A stretch of 64,000 nt of DNA from Megalonaias nervosa. Lineage: Eukaryota; Mollusca; Bivalvia; Unionida; Unionidae. The notes under the pieces are model-generated. The model ran no database searches. It saw only the letters and a program-made list of their open reading frames with translations, and had not been told where the DNA came from. Where the stretch lies: the NCBI GenBank assembly GCA_016617855.1, contig JAECUM010004332.1, forward strand, positions 89,509-153,508, in the 5' to 3' direction. This document shows positions 44,516 to 56,854 of this stretch, one piece after another; the first letter of the stretch is position 1, and each line of letters opens with the position of its first letter. The position numbers were made by a program, and so were the translations under genes.

Positions 44516-45324
44516 CCAAACAACAGAAGTTTAGGATGAGCTCTCAGTTGAAGATAACTTTAAGACTTAAAATGGCTTGCCTTTAATTTTTTTTTAACCA
44601 CAGTGTTGCTGTTTTTCAAAGTAAAGCATTTTCAGTGCCATTGACAAGAAATTATGCTTTGTAAGTCGGCTAATCAGAACAATTATAAATGTTTAGATTC
44701 TGTGGCAGTTATTAATAATGTGTCAGTAAATTACACAAGCAAATTGAAATCTTCATGTGTTTGCTTGACACCAGTACATCTTGGTTTAATTACAAGAAAT
44801 GGGTATTCTCATGAACTGGATAAGGGGCAAGACCAAAGGATAACTAGAAACATGAATATGCCAACATATACAAATACTTTAATGAGAGATAGTTCTCTTG
44901 CCCTCCTTAAAAAAATGTACAGTTAATGTTGTATCTATGAATATGAGGGGTTAATTGACAGGTTTTATTCATTTTACAATATGGTGGAAGCAGTAGAATT
45001 TGCAATTGTATGCAGATGGGAAATGAATGATTGGCATTAACGACTTCAACTTAACATATACATTATCAGTGATAGTGTAAAATATTTCTTTTATTTGTAA
45101 ATAGTCCAGTTAAATTGCCACAAAATGTAGTTTTGACTAAAATACACAAGTAAAACACGATGGACATACATGGCCGTCTAATTCATTGTTGAAGTTAATA
45201 GGGACTCAGCAGAGGCGGGAATTTCTTGGGTTGCTGAGACCAGGGATGTCAGAAATCTCAGTGGAGTCTGACCCTTGGTTTTACACAAAAATTCTATATA
45301 CCAGACTTTCACAGAGAGAGGGAA

Positions 45325-45506
45325 AGTTTTGGGTTGGTTTTTAATGGCACATTCAGCACTTTATTGGCTATACCATACTGAGAGAATGTGAGCAAAGTGC
45401 CATTCTCAAGGACTAATACCATGGCAGTCAACCTGGCTGGTATTGAACCAATGATCTTTGTATTATGAATCAGACACTCTATCAGCTGAGCCACCATGAC
45501 TTCCAT
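45325..45506 (-). mobile_element. tRNA-derived SINE, inverted
   Basis: TTTTTAATGGCACATTCAGC, ACTTTATTGGCTATACCAT, CTGGTATTGAACCAATGATC (B-box complement) and CTATCAGCTGAGCCACCATG (A-box complement, AGCTGAGCC being tRNA-like). The body matches the 15.9-kb copy. Confidence 0.65.
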
Positions 45507-45692
45507 GAGGACCAGGGATTCTGGATTAAGATTTTGAAAATCTTAGGGAGAGAGCGAGAGAGCTGTTGTCATTTAATTGACCTTTGATAAGAAATAGTTC
45601 AGACTCGTGTATAATTCCAATTGCAATAATTTTTACTCCTGAACATTTACATTTGCAGTTGATCTGTATCTTTTTTAAAATGATTGGTGCAG

Positions 45693-45900
45693 TGAACCAC
45701 AGTAGCTCAGTTGGTAGAACATCATACTAGTAATCAAAGGGATGCTGATTCAATGCCTGCCCAGGTTGGCTGCCTCGGCATGTCCTTGGGAAAGGCATTT
45801 AGCTCTGATTTCGTTGGCATAATATACACTGTATTGGCATGATATACACTGTATTGGCATGATATACACTGTATTGGCATGGTGGACACTGTAGCCATTA
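45693..45900 (+). mobile_element. tRNA-derived SINE with internal 20-bp tandem expansion
   Basis: The head CAGTAGCTCAGTTGGTAGAA and TGCTGATTCAATGCCTGCCC are A- and B-box-like. GCTGCCTCGGCATGTCCTTG follows. At 45817-45893, TTGGCATGATATACACTGTA is tandemly repeated four times, with the last unit mutated. A likely tRNA-type head, but the DNA is not a functional tRNA because the acceptor stem does not pair. Confidence 0.65.
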
Positions 45901-46326
45901 ATGTGTTAAAAGTGCTTTGAAAATCAAAATCACTGATTGGTAAAGGTATCAATAACACAAAATTTCTCTGAAAATTATATGAATATGGTTTTAATAATTT
46001 ACTTGCTAAAATTTGGTAAATGTACCAGTTTGAAAAAGAACCATGGAGAAATTGTTGCCACATGATCTCGTCATTTTATAAATAGGTAAAGTAATTTAAC
46101 ACCAGGAACAAGATCTTACCATCTGTACGACCAATCAAATTATCTTCATTCCCCAGGTGATCTTCCCTTTGGAAACTATTATGGCACAGAAATAAAATAT
46201 TCCCTCTTTAAGTTTTTGTTATAAACTACTGGTAATACTAGTACAAAATGAAAAAAGACCTCTTCCCATGACTTGCCATATGTAGGATGTTGCATGAAAT
46301 TTGTAGTGTGGTTAATATAACTGATT

Positions 46327-46556
46327 GGTGCCCCAGGTGGCCGAGTGGTCTAGAGTACTTGCTTTTACTGATCACTGTCATCTCACCTCTGTCTGCATGG
46401 GTTTGAGTCTCAGGCTTGGCCTATATGTGTTTGTGTGAAAGCTTGCCAGTAGCTTCCAATGGGTCAGAGGTTCTTACCGGGATTTTCTTGAGTTCTTCCA
46501 CCACCATATATAGCCTGTTGTGTGCTAAAAAATGGCGTTTAACCCAAAACAACAAA
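46327..46556 (+). mobile_element. SINE family B, near full length
   Basis: AGGTGGCCGAGTGGTCTAGA (A box), ATGGGTTTGAGTCTCAGGCT (B box), GAAAGCTTGCCAGTAGCTTC, TCTTACCGGGATTTTCTTG and the end AAAAATGGCGTTTAACCC with a CAA tail. Among the best-preserved copies. Confidence 0.85.
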
Positions 46557-46789
46557 TGTAACGGATTAATAGCAAGGACACAACTTAAATGCACACTTTG
46601 CAAGTCCTGATCTGATCTTCTTTCTGAATTACAGAATCGTCATCTTTTGAGCTGCTACCATTTTATCTCATGCCTCAACCTTTCCTTCTCTTCTGTGTCT
46701 TGCTTATTTACCCATTCATTGCTGTCCTCATTGTTTCAGTTGTTGTTACATAACATAGCCATAGCCCTGCCCTCATGAAAGGTCAAGGC

Positions 46790-47210
46790 ATGGAAAATGT
46801 AATTGTGTGACTTGTATCCTTGTCCAATGTACATCTTTTGAACTACTAAAGATGTTATAATGAAACTTTAGCCATTTATATATCATCCATTATACATATG
46901 GTATCACATACCATAGTTATACACCTTCCTCAAGGTCATGATCACTGCAAGAGAAAATGTAATTCTGAGACTTGTATCCCTCTTTTCAGAGAATAGCATT
47001 TTGAACCACGGAAGATATTTTAATGAAACTTGCCTGGATGTATATAGATGGTGTGATGCATACCATAGTTGTATCCACTGTCTCAAGGTTAAGGTCACAA
47101 TAAAGGAAAATTTAATTTTGTATGTGGTTTGTATACTTGTTCACGCTTTAAGTTTTGAACCACAGACGATTAATCAACTTTAGCAAGTTATATATCAGAT
47201 ACAGCTGGTG
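46790..47210. repeat. Degenerate repeat family E (about 155-163-bp unit), locus 1
   Basis: Three units marked by TTTTGAACCAC.GAAGATAT at about 46836, 46999 and 47153. They share TTTAATGAAACTT, ATAC.ATAGTTGTA and CTCAAGGTCA..GTCACA. Family E recurs at 49.15 kb. Confidence 0.75.
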
Positions 47211-47599
47211 TGCTGCACACCAAGGTGAACCACAGCAACCATTTTTAGGGTTTCCACAGCCATGGAGAATCCTGGAAAAGATTTGTATTGGAATAGTCAC
47301 AGAAAAACTATTTGTCATGGAAAGTAATGAAAAGTAATGGAAAATGTCCAAACAATGAAAAATTGTTAAAGTTGGAGTATTAGAGGCCATCTTGGCAAAG
47401 TGCTGATTATGTGGTTATCTTTCCTATCATGTTAAGTAAAACTATTGTTATTTCCTATGTACAGATCTAACCTTCTAGCCTTTTCGTCATTAGCTTTAAT
47501 GAATTTGGTCATGGAAAATCAGAAATTTGTCATGGAGAAGCTGTGGAGGGGAAAAAAATAGATTTGTTTGGAAAACCTGCCTTTTTTGAAAATCTTATA

Positions 47600-48450
47600 T
47601 ATACTACACATAAATGGATGGGTTTTTCACTAAAACACTTCTTATGATGTTTTCTTGGTTCTGAACAAAAATGATGCCAATCTGACATTTAATGTGGCAG
47701 CCATTGCAGTCATTTTGACTATCATTATTACTGTTCTTACTGAACACATCATATTGACATGGAGTTTTCACTGAAAGACTTTGAATGATGTCTGGTTGGT
47801 CCTAAATAAAAATGGTGCTGATCTGACATCCAGTATGGCTACAGAGGTAGCCATGTTGGTGGTGTTGTTGTTGCCACTCTTCCTGAAGAGATGGTGATGT
47901 TGACATGGGTTTTACTAAAAGCATTTTGATGTCAGTTTGTACCTAAATGAAATTGGTACTGATTTGACTCTGGCAGCAGTCTTGAAATCTTTATTATTGA
48001 CACTTCTTCAGAATGGATGGTCATTATTGACATGGGGTCTTAAGCAAAGAACTGATTATGATGTCTAGTTGGTCCTAAATGAAAACTATGCCAGTCAAAC
48101 ATTCAATATAGCTGCCATAGTAGCCATCTTGCAAATCTTGTTTTGCTAATTCTCTGAAACAGAAAGTCATGAGGTTTTGACCAGAAGACTTCTTAAGATG
48201 TCTAGTTGGTTCTTAATGAGCATATTGTCAATCTGAGTTGCAGTATTGCCATCACAGTAGCCAAATTTAAAGTCTTGTTGTTTCTAACCCACCTGAACAG
48301 ATGCTCATATCAACATGGCTTTTACTAGAAGACTTCTTTTGATGTCTAGCTGGGCCTAAATGAAAGTGGTGCCATTCTTACAGACCTCTACCAGATGTCT
48401 TCAGCACTCAGAAAATGGTCTTGATTTGTGAAAATTCTTTTGCTCAGTAG
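47600..48450. repeat. Degenerate repeat family D (about 140-bp unit), locus 3
   Basis: Five to six units. Recurrent words are TTTTCACTAAAACACTTCTT, ATGATGTCTGGTTGGTCCTA, AATAAAAATGGTGC, TGACATCCAGTATGGCTAC and GTAGCCATCTTG. The largest of three loci of this family. Confidence 0.75.
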
Positions 48451-49149
48451 ATTGTCAGTCCCTTTCAGGGACTCTCTGTTTGTTTACAGTTTTATAAATG
48501 CATTCTGTTTTGGCATTTATTGCTTCCATTCATTGGTTCCATTTGTTTTATTTGTTTGGAAGAAAATGAAAATGCATTTACCAAAGTTGGATTTCTGTTT
48601 TTGAATGTATGTTTAAGGGAGAGAACTGTTGCTTGCATATTTTGTCTTGTTTAAAGTTTAAGAAAAGGCAAAATGTTATAAAATGCAAAAGACTGCATGG
48701 AATTTGTGATAAATGAAAATATAACTGCAACTACAATATAAGTAAAATGTAGAGAATTTGTCAGAAAATTTTATTTCTTGCTTCATTCAAATGAAACTTG
48801 TACAGATACAGTCATTGCTGATAATTCATCATATTAGTGGTGGTTGCTTTGTCAGCCTTGACAAAAACAATGTTATGACTTGAAAGGAGTGAAAAAGTGG
48901 CTCTCAGCATAAAGAATTTGACCTCATATTATCATGGGAAAATCTTTTCTACTGGAAATGTATCATTTTTCAAATTTATTAATAAATTTATTTGTGTTTT
49001 GTTCAATTTTTATTTATTATTCATCATTCTGTGTTCTATATTTGTGCCGTCTGTTTTCATCAGACTTAAATCATCGTTTGCGTTCATTCTGCATTTCATT
49101 TCATTTGCTTTCACTGTACATTCCATTTTCTTTTTGCTGATAAATTACC
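48451..49149. other. AT-rich sequence, no recognised feature
   Basis: A hydrophobic 89-codon frame at 48897-49166 is T-rich by composition and shows no motif or splice context; not called. Nothing else recognised. Confidence 0.45.
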
Positions 49150-49445
49150 TGTTTGAAGGTCTGTAACTTTTGAACCAGAGAAGATATTTTAATGAAACTT
49201 GAACCAGTTATATGTCATGACAATATGGTATGTCACATGCAATATACATGCTCTCTGCCACAAGGTCAAGGTCAAAATAAAGGAAAATACAAACCATTGG
49301 ACTTGTGTACATGTATAACATTAGAACCATTAAATAAAATTTTTAATGAAACTTTAACCTTTTATATATCTTGACATGATAGTTTCTCACACATGAACAC
49401 ACACTCTGCCCTCAAGGTCAAGGTCATGTCATTGCGCAAAACAAG
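49150..49445. repeat. Degenerate repeat family E, locus 2
   Basis: Two units about 155 bp apart: CTTTTGAACCAGAGAAGAT, TTTTAATGAAACTTGAACC, CTCTCTGCCACAAGGTCAAG, GTCAAAATAAAGGAAAAT. Each unit ends with one or more TCAAGGTCA words. Confidence 0.75.
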
Positions 49446-50487
49446 GTCATTAGTAGGAACAAGGTTTTGAGACAGGCATATTATGTGGTTTGCAGTATTC
49501 TTGTTCATTATGACCCCTTGGTGACTGTCTTTTGGGGTGGAGTGAGTTCTTGGAATTAAAGGTGCATGGGGGTTGTTTGGAATGAAAAAGCTTGGGGATT
49601 TTTTCTGATTTTCAATCTTTTTCTCTCAGTCTTTTCTTCTGTCTTTCTCTTTCTCTCAGTGTTTTTCGAAAGAGTTATCACTTTTCCTGTTCCTGTTAGT
49701 AATCATATCCAGCTATAATGTGTACCTCCCCCCATTCAGTAATAATGTAACTATTGTGTATGACTACATTAAGCACAACAGAATGCCTGTGTAAAAGATG
49801 GGGGCAGCTTGAAAACAATGTAGATAAAGATGGTCTATTGATAGTGTTCAGATATGCCAGGTTAAGTTTTACATGTTTCACATGATAATCAGTGGATGCT
49901 TTAATCCACAGCATTCCAACAGCAGAACTATTTTTAACTTCTGATCAGGTTGTGAATTATACAAAGAACTTCTGTGTTTGTTCATTTGGAGTTCATTGAT
50001 TTGAGTTAGGAGAAACAGTATTTCATATTATTTACAAATGATTGCTTATTTTTTTATTCACACCAGGCATTTGTCAAGATTTTATAATGTGACCAATGAA
50101 TAATGCAATCAACTTTTTGTATTCTCTCTTTCGAACAGCAAGCTTTGTCTTAGTTGTTGCAAAGATATATGTCTAATGTTATCAGCAACCTGAAAGACAT
50201 ACGTCTGTACTTTCAAGCAGTCCTAGTAGATCATAGCAATTTACAGAGATAGTAGGGGTGGTTTCATGGAATGGACAGGTGGTTTAACTATTTTGGGATA
50301 AATCCAGTAAAAGTTAATAAATGTTGTGCAGAAAAGTTGGTCTGATAGTTTTTCACTACAATTTCAAGAATATAAACCTATAATGACTTTATTTAAAGAG
50401 GATAACACAGTTAGCTAAGAACTAATCTACCTTGAGGCCCTCATACAATGGAATTTATTTTAGCTGCATCTCTGTCACAGGATATGG
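49446..50487. other. AT-rich sequence, no recognised feature
   Basis: A short pyrimidine-rich stretch (TCTTTTTCTCTCAGTC...) lies near 49610-49660. No gene or repeat recognised. Confidence 0.45.
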
Positions 50488-50665
50488 TAATATTGTCTTG
50501 AAATAAAGCTTTAATATTGTATTGAAATCAAAGTTTTATATTGTATTGAAGTGAAGGTTTTATGTTGTATGAGATGAAGCTTTAATAATGTACATGTATT
50601 GAAAAAAAGGTTTTATATTTTATTGAAATTTGGGTTTAATATTGTATTGAAAAGAAGGTTTAAGC
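50488..50665. repeat. Tandem repeat, about 25-bp unit, degenerate
   Basis: AATATTGTATTGAAAT followed by AAAGCTTT/GAAGGTTTT repeats about seven times with variable spacing. Confidence 0.8.
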
Positions 50666-51675
50666 AAAGGACTTGTAGCATCTGATCTTGTAAAATCATT
50701 CTTTTTCAGGAAATTCAAGGCAAATGGCAAAGCAAATAAAATAATTTTAAGAACAAGAAAAGTGTATAGAATAAGAATGTCTTTCCATCCCTCATTTACA
50801 ATACTTAACAGAAGTTACTGTCAGGTGAAATTTAGGTCACATTGACCTAGTTGCAGTGGAGGGATCATGCACTCCTAAAGAGGAATCTACTCGGTAGTCA
50901 GATGTGCATGAGAAACCTACTAAAATGCAAAATTGAACAAAAATCACTGAAGCATGATCCTGCAGCCAATGGTACTTTAGGAAACTTATCTGAGTACAAA
51001 GCTTAACCCAGTGTAATTGACAGCTGTCTACATTGACGAGTTAAGTGTACTATTTTACCATTGTCGGGAAAATTGAACCCAGTCCTCCTACTCGCTACTT
51101 GATTATATTATTTCTTCATGAAAATGTCTCTGCATGAAGTCCAGAATTATTTGGTTGAGTTTGGAATATGTATAGTCATATTCAATTAGCCTGAAACTGT
51201 CAATTTAGCTGAAGATGAACAATCTCGGATACAACTGGCCAATTTTTACATTTCTGTGCTAAGTAGACAGTTGGCAAATCATCAGCAGTTGTAGCATGGC
51301 AGAAATTTCTCTGGTTTGTAAGAATTTTGTCCATGCAGTTGGGGATTCAGCATAATAAGTTGGATGTTGTCTTAGGTTCCCACTTGAGTTTTCAAAAGCA
51401 GCAGTCAATATGCAAGGTATGCAAAGCATTATTGAGAATTGTTCTTTCTTTGTATGATGTATGTGTTTCAGGAATTCCGAACTCATTTTTGCTTTCTCCC
51501 ATTTACTCATGATTGGAGTCCATCTTTGTTTAATATGGTTTGATGTTTTTCTCCTCAGTAGATATATATTGTTATTTTTCATTTAGTCTTAATTGCTATA
51601 TTATATTTGGGATGATTTGATACCAGGTTGTCGATGCAGGATTTTAAGTAAATCATATATCGTGACCAGATGTAA
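50666..51675. other. AT-rich sequence, no recognised feature
   Basis: Open frames around 51259-51582 on both strands lack recognisable motifs. No repeat identified. Confidence 0.45.
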
Positions 51676-51882
51676 TACTGTATATACTCAAGTCAGATCC
51701 AACTGCAGACTGCGCAGACCCAGATCTGCCATTGCATAACATGCCAGCCGCTCTGGGTCTCTGCAGTTTGTCAGGACTAATCAGTAGGACAAGTAACATA
51801 GACTCTGATCTGTCCATGTATTATATAATGGCAGATCAAGGTCTCTTATTTGCAGTTGGACCAGACTTGTGAATATATACGA
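51676..51882 (-). mobile_element. Palindromic MITE, copy 8
   Basis: Left end TACTGTATATACTCAAGTCA; first hairpin GCAGACCCAGATCTGCC...CCGCTCTGGGTCTCTGCA; spacer GGACTAATCAG; second hairpin ACTCTGATCTG...GGCAGATCAAGGTC; right end TTGTGAATATATAC. Close to full length. Confidence 0.8.
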
Positions 51883-52409
51883 AACATTATACGCTGAAAA
51901 CTGTAAAGACCAAAATGTAACTATACCAAATTCTTCATGAAAATGAAACAGTCTTCTAGTCCCAAATGTTTTCTTTAATTTGATAAAAATTGTTCATTAG
52001 ACTGAAAACCCTCTACTCTGACAACCAAAACATATTGTTGGGCCCACATTTCATATTTTTACTGAAATGAATCTTGTAAAACCAGAACTTGCTCAAAATG
52101 TGGCCAGGTTCCTGCCAGATCCCAGCTATGATGTTGGCTAATGGTCTGGAAATAATATAGGGCTTGCATGCAGTAAAAAACAAAGTCTGGCACCCACACT
52201 GTTATAGACTACAGCCAGTGTAAACAGTAGGCTAAAGTGACAGCTTTCAAAGTTAATTGTTTATAATAGAGTGCCAGTGGTGTGCAAATCAAAGGAGATT
52301 ATGTTTATTTGTCATCATCTATGTCACCATACACCTAAATAATCCTTAATCCTGTGTCAACTGGCCTTTGAACTTAATGTATATCAGTATATTAATAAAA
52401 CAAAAAGTT

Positions 52410-52605
52410 GGTTTGATTGGTTTAGTGTTTTATGACATAGCAATACAAGTATGTTATTTCATGCCGATGCAATATGTGTAAAGTACCTTGCGCAAGAACA
52501 CGCCACACTGACCAACGTGGGTTGATCCGATTGTAGGATTAAAAACTGATCCCTTTTAATCACAAGTCTAGTACACTAACCACTATGCTACCATGACTCC
52601 TGTCT
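52410..52605 (-). mobile_element. SINE family C, inverted
   Basis: TTTAGTGTTTTATGACATAG, AGTATGTTATTTCATGCCG, AAGTACCTTGCGCAAGAACA, ATTGTAGGATTAAAAACTGA, TACACTAACCACTATGCTAC (A-box complement). The preceding 51883-52409 has no recognised feature. Confidence 0.65.
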
Positions 52606-54783
52606 CTATTAGTTCTTATGGTCTGCAGGGGAGTGTATTGGCCTATTCTACCTTCCTAGCCAGCAAGGTAAGCACTAATGAACATACAGATGTACACACT
52701 ATGTTAAAGCTAAGGGGACATAACTCATGGCATCTCATTAGGTGAAATCTGAGAACCTCAGTAACCCAAAACCCTTCAAAAGCTGAAACTTATATGCACT
52801 TAATCTTGTGGGATTTTGTCGTAGAGAGGTTTCACTGTATTTCTCTTATGAAAATTTGTTCAGATAACTTTTTGATGAAAGTTTTGTTGTATTTATGTCC
52901 TTATGCTTTTGGTTGGCATTGATTTTTAGTAACATTCTAAAAACTAGTTTTAATCTCTCATTATGATTTGCTGGTGGTACATCATCAAATGAGTACTGCT
53001 ACCTTAAAGTGAGTTAGGGAACTTGGGCAAAATACATTTTGTACAGTGGTCTGGTTTGTGATCACAGGGGGTAATATTTTGCATTGCTAAAAGCAATATG
53101 TATGTTGACCTCTATTTGTCATACATATTTTATAAACTATGTTTCCATGATATAAAATTATTACTTGTGTGGGATGAATAATTAGATACAGACAAACAAA
53201 CAGAAAGATTTACACTTAATCATTTTAATAGATGGTTTAACCCAGATGTAATGGGCCAAGTCAGACACTTTGATATCCAGTCTACCAATAGATTCAAATC
53301 ATTGCTTAAAGAAAGCTGTTTGCCCAGATTTACATGTAACTTAATAACAGATCTTTTTTATAGCATGTAGTTGTCCATTAAACATCAAAGTCATTTTAAG
53401 GGATATCTGTATCATATCATTAATGACTGTATTATCAAATTTTAGTTTCTCTGTTAAGCTGAGTTATATTAAATTATTTTTTAATCTTTCATGCAATGTG
53501 CATCAGTGATCTGGTGAAAAGGTCTATATTAAATTTCTCAACACAATCTGTTTGCCACCCGTAATGTTTTGAACTTGAAAGGGATGATATTGACATTTAC
53601 TATTAACACAGACATTTCAGCAGAAAGTACATATAAGGAAAGGCAAATGGTTGGGTATAGATTTTCCAATTTCTGTCTTGTTATTTGCATACAGATACAT
53701 GTATACTGTATTTAATGTAACATACACACATGCCTAATAAGAGTGTATTCTTCATTTTGGTAACATCTCAATGTCAACATGTCATGTGAGAGAAAAGTTC
53801 CTGCTGAAACCTTCCTATAACATTATTTTCATGGAACATACCACCATCTGTGTTTAATGTCTCCACTTAATTTTGATGGTTAAATCAGTCTCAAAATTCA
53901 ACCTTGCACAGTGTGACCATATTGGGAGAAAGAATGAATCTCCTCGGTGGTGAGCTCCCAAACTACATAAAGGGAGTTAATTCTTCTAGCATGTACATAT
54001 ATGTGATAGAGACATTGTTTATGACTTAGTTGATGTGTGCTTATTATGATGGCTGTCAACATTATGCGGTCTACCCCAGTAATGAGTTTTGAAGCACATG
54101 GCAAATATTAAGTTGAATATGGTATTGAGCTGCATTCTACTTTTTTCCAGTTGCCACAAAACATGTAATATTTATGTTAAAGTTTATAGTATTGATGCCT
54201 CAATGTGTCACTGATATCTTGTTAGCAGCAACTGAGTTGGGGAAATCCGGTGCATTGAGGTAGAGTTGCATGATTGTTGGAAAGTTTTAAGAGATTGTAA
54301 GGGTCCTTTTTATCTCTGACAATGTTATCTTAAATTACCTGTAGTGTGCTTGATACTATCTTAAAAACAACTAAGTTATATTTCTTCCCACCTGGGTAAT
54401 TGAACTACTTTAAAGTACAGAGTTTTACCTTAAAACAGATGTGCTTGTTATAAAGTACCCTTTGAAAATCTGTAACACCTGGATGGAAATCATCGTTCAG
54501 TAGCTGATCTTAAATTTTCAGAGAAAATAAAATAAAACTTAAGTCTTGTTCTTTTGAATGTGTGATTTATAATGAAAAAACTAAAAACAAATTGTTGATA
54601 TTAAAAGCTGTGGTAAAGTTGCATAGCCCATTGGAATGCCAAAACTATTAAAATAATAGAGATTTTCAAAGTTCTTTATCATGGGGATAAGTGCTAGAAG
54701 CCTATAGTTTCATTGAGGACAACATGGAAGAGAACCAATAGTAATTTTGTTTTCTTCTTTCTAATTATTATTTTTGCAGATGG
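52606..54783. other. AT-rich sequence, no gene recognised
   Basis: Over 2.1 kb I see only low-complexity AT-rich DNA; no exon, array or element end. Confidence 0.45.
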
Positions 54784-55005
54784 TACCATATATACTCAAA
54801 TATAAGTCGTGACAAATTGCAAACAACAAAGACCTTGATCTGCCATAGCATGATGTATCTGTAGACCAGGGTATATATTGTTTATTCTACTGGGTACTCC
54901 TAACAATCTGCACAGACCCAAATCTGCTGGCACATTATGCGATGGCAGATCTGGGTCTGTGCATTTTGCAGATGGACTTTGACATAGAGGTGAGTATATA
55001 TGGTA
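54784..55005 (+). mobile_element. Palindromic MITE, copy 9, best TIRs
   Basis: A perfect 15-bp terminal inverted repeat: TACCATATATACTCA at 54784-54798 and TGAGTATATATGGTA at 54991-55005. The first hairpin is ACCTTGATCTGCC...GTAGACCAGGGT. The spacer is GGGTACTCC. The second hairpin is CAGACCCAAATCTGCTGG...GATGGCAGATCTGGGTCTG. Full-length reference copy for the family. Confidence 0.88.
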
Positions 55006-55139
55006 GGTGAGACAAACTGCATTAAAATAAGTTTCATCCTCAGAATAATTACATGAACTTTAAGATTTTCATTGTACTGTAAGGTCCTACTGCAGAGGTT
55101 TAATATGGAGATTGAAAAGGGACTCATCTTATGAGCTCC

Positions 55140-55700
55140 ATTTTCTAAATGCTCAGTCTTTTCCATGTACATCACTCCCTCATTATAATGCTGTCAATAG
55201 GAGCCAGAGTATACTGTCTTATAGTGCAGTTACCTTATAATGAAGTACATGATACAGTACTCCTTCATTATAACACTCCTTTGGAGCCATCAGGTATAAT
55301 GCCTTATTGTGAGACTGCCTTATAGTGAAGCACATGATACAGTACTCTCTTATTATAACACTGTCCATGGTATAATGTCCTTAAAGTATACTGACTTCTT
55401 GTGAAATTGCCTTATAATGAATTACATGATATAGTACTCTCACTTTAACACTATCCATGGTATAATGTCCACACAACATATTGTCTTATTGTGAGCCTGC
55501 TGTAGAATAAAGTATATAATACAGTACTCCCTCATTATAACACTGTACATGGGAATTATGAATGTTAGTGAAACTGCCTTATAATAGGTACAAAATACAT
55601 ATATCACTCCTGTATATGATTAAATGGGATCAATGACCAAACTTGCCTTATAAAAGAAACCATGTTATAATGAAGGATACTGTAGTGAGGGAGTACTTTT
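55140..55700. repeat. Cluster of pogo/Tigger-like terminal-repeat fragments, about 95-bp period
   Basis: Repeated words GATACAGTACTCCCTCATTA, TAACACTGTCCATGGTATAA, GCCTTATAATGAAGTACAT, and at the right side the inverse TATAATGAAGGATACTGTAG, TGAGGGAGTAC. ACAGTACTCCCTCATTATAA resembles terminal repeats of TcMar-Tigger/pogo MITEs. Five to six units. The class is inferred from end similarity only. Confidence 0.5.
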
Positions 55701-56850
55701 TAATGAAGTTAATTGTAAATTATAATAGAGTACGATTGTTATATAACCACCTTACCTAACTTCTTGCTTGCCTATAAATTACATTATGAGACATCCATTT
55801 TTGTGCATGTTGGAGAATTTTGGCCATGTCTGTTTACACTTGTAAATTGACAGTTATTGTTTTAATTCTCTTGGATCAATATGCCATAAATTTTCATTGT
55901 TTTTTCAGATGGATGTGTGAATAATTTTTGGTAGATTTGAGTCAATAATACTTTCTTTAATGTAGTATAATGATACTAATTATTCAAGAATGAAGTATTT
56001 CTTTTGTTTGGCTCAAAGCTTTTGTGACAGTTATGACTTGTGATTGTATAGAGTGGATATTTTACATACATGTCTTTAAACATTGGACATAATAATGTCA
56101 TTGAGATCTTTGGTAAAACACCAGTTTAAACACTCGTTTTGTTTATGTCTTCCTGTTACTATTATGTAAACTGTTGCTTATTCATGGATGCAAATCTCGA
56201 GTTGCACTGTACCTCCCACCTGTTTGATTTAGATGAATGTCTTTGTGGCGTTTTTTAGTTCTGCTTTGTCACCACGCATAGGAATTTAGTCAGCTATGAT
56301 GGCATCTGTTTGACAGCTAATTTCTGAATAATAAATTCTGTGTTTTTCTTTCCTCCATTTGCAAAGATATGAGGCAGATCAGTCAGGAAACTGGAGGATG
56401 ATAGCATCTTGAGTGAGCGTGAGGATAAGGGAAACCTGAAGTAATCCTACCTAATTGACACATTTTTGGATGGAAGTAACTCAAGCATAATAGATGCTTA
56501 GCTGATTACTGTAAACTTTTGAAATTTGCACAGCATTACTTGACTTCATTAGCATGATAATATTTTCTTCTTTGTTTTATGAATTCTGAAGATGGATAAG
56601 TTGTTTTGCAAGATATTTACTTTATGAATGTCTCTAACCATAGAGTGAACAGAAATGTGTTCATTGGCTGTAGGAATTCTTATTGTTGGCAACTTTCTTG
56701 GTTGGCATCGATTCTTACAAAATCTGCAATGATTTGCAGTTAATATTAGCTATTAGTCTGTTTGTTATTGTTGATTTTTTGTTATAGCATCACTCAATGA
56801 AGTTGATGGGGTCCTGTAGTAATCAGAACCCGTCAGTCCATCTGTCCATC
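55701..56850. other. AT-rich sequence, no confirmed gene
   Basis: A segment at 56369-56408 after a T/C-rich tract and CAAAG could be read as a short terminal exon, but no family is recognisable. Otherwise empty. Confidence 0.35.
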
Positions 56851-56854
56851 AACA

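Noticed and set aside
44654..44926. A 90-codon plus-strand frame
   Set aside because: No recognisable motif, no splice signals and no conserved composition; treated as chance.
48897..49166. An 89-codon hydrophobic frame resembling membrane segments
   Set aside because: It is a T-rich stretch that encodes Phe, Leu and Ile by composition; an overlapping frame gives a similar pattern.
56369..56408. Possible terminal exon after CCTCCATTTGCAAAG
   Set aside because: Only about 13 codons before a stop, no recognisable protein family and no polyadenylation context that would decide it.
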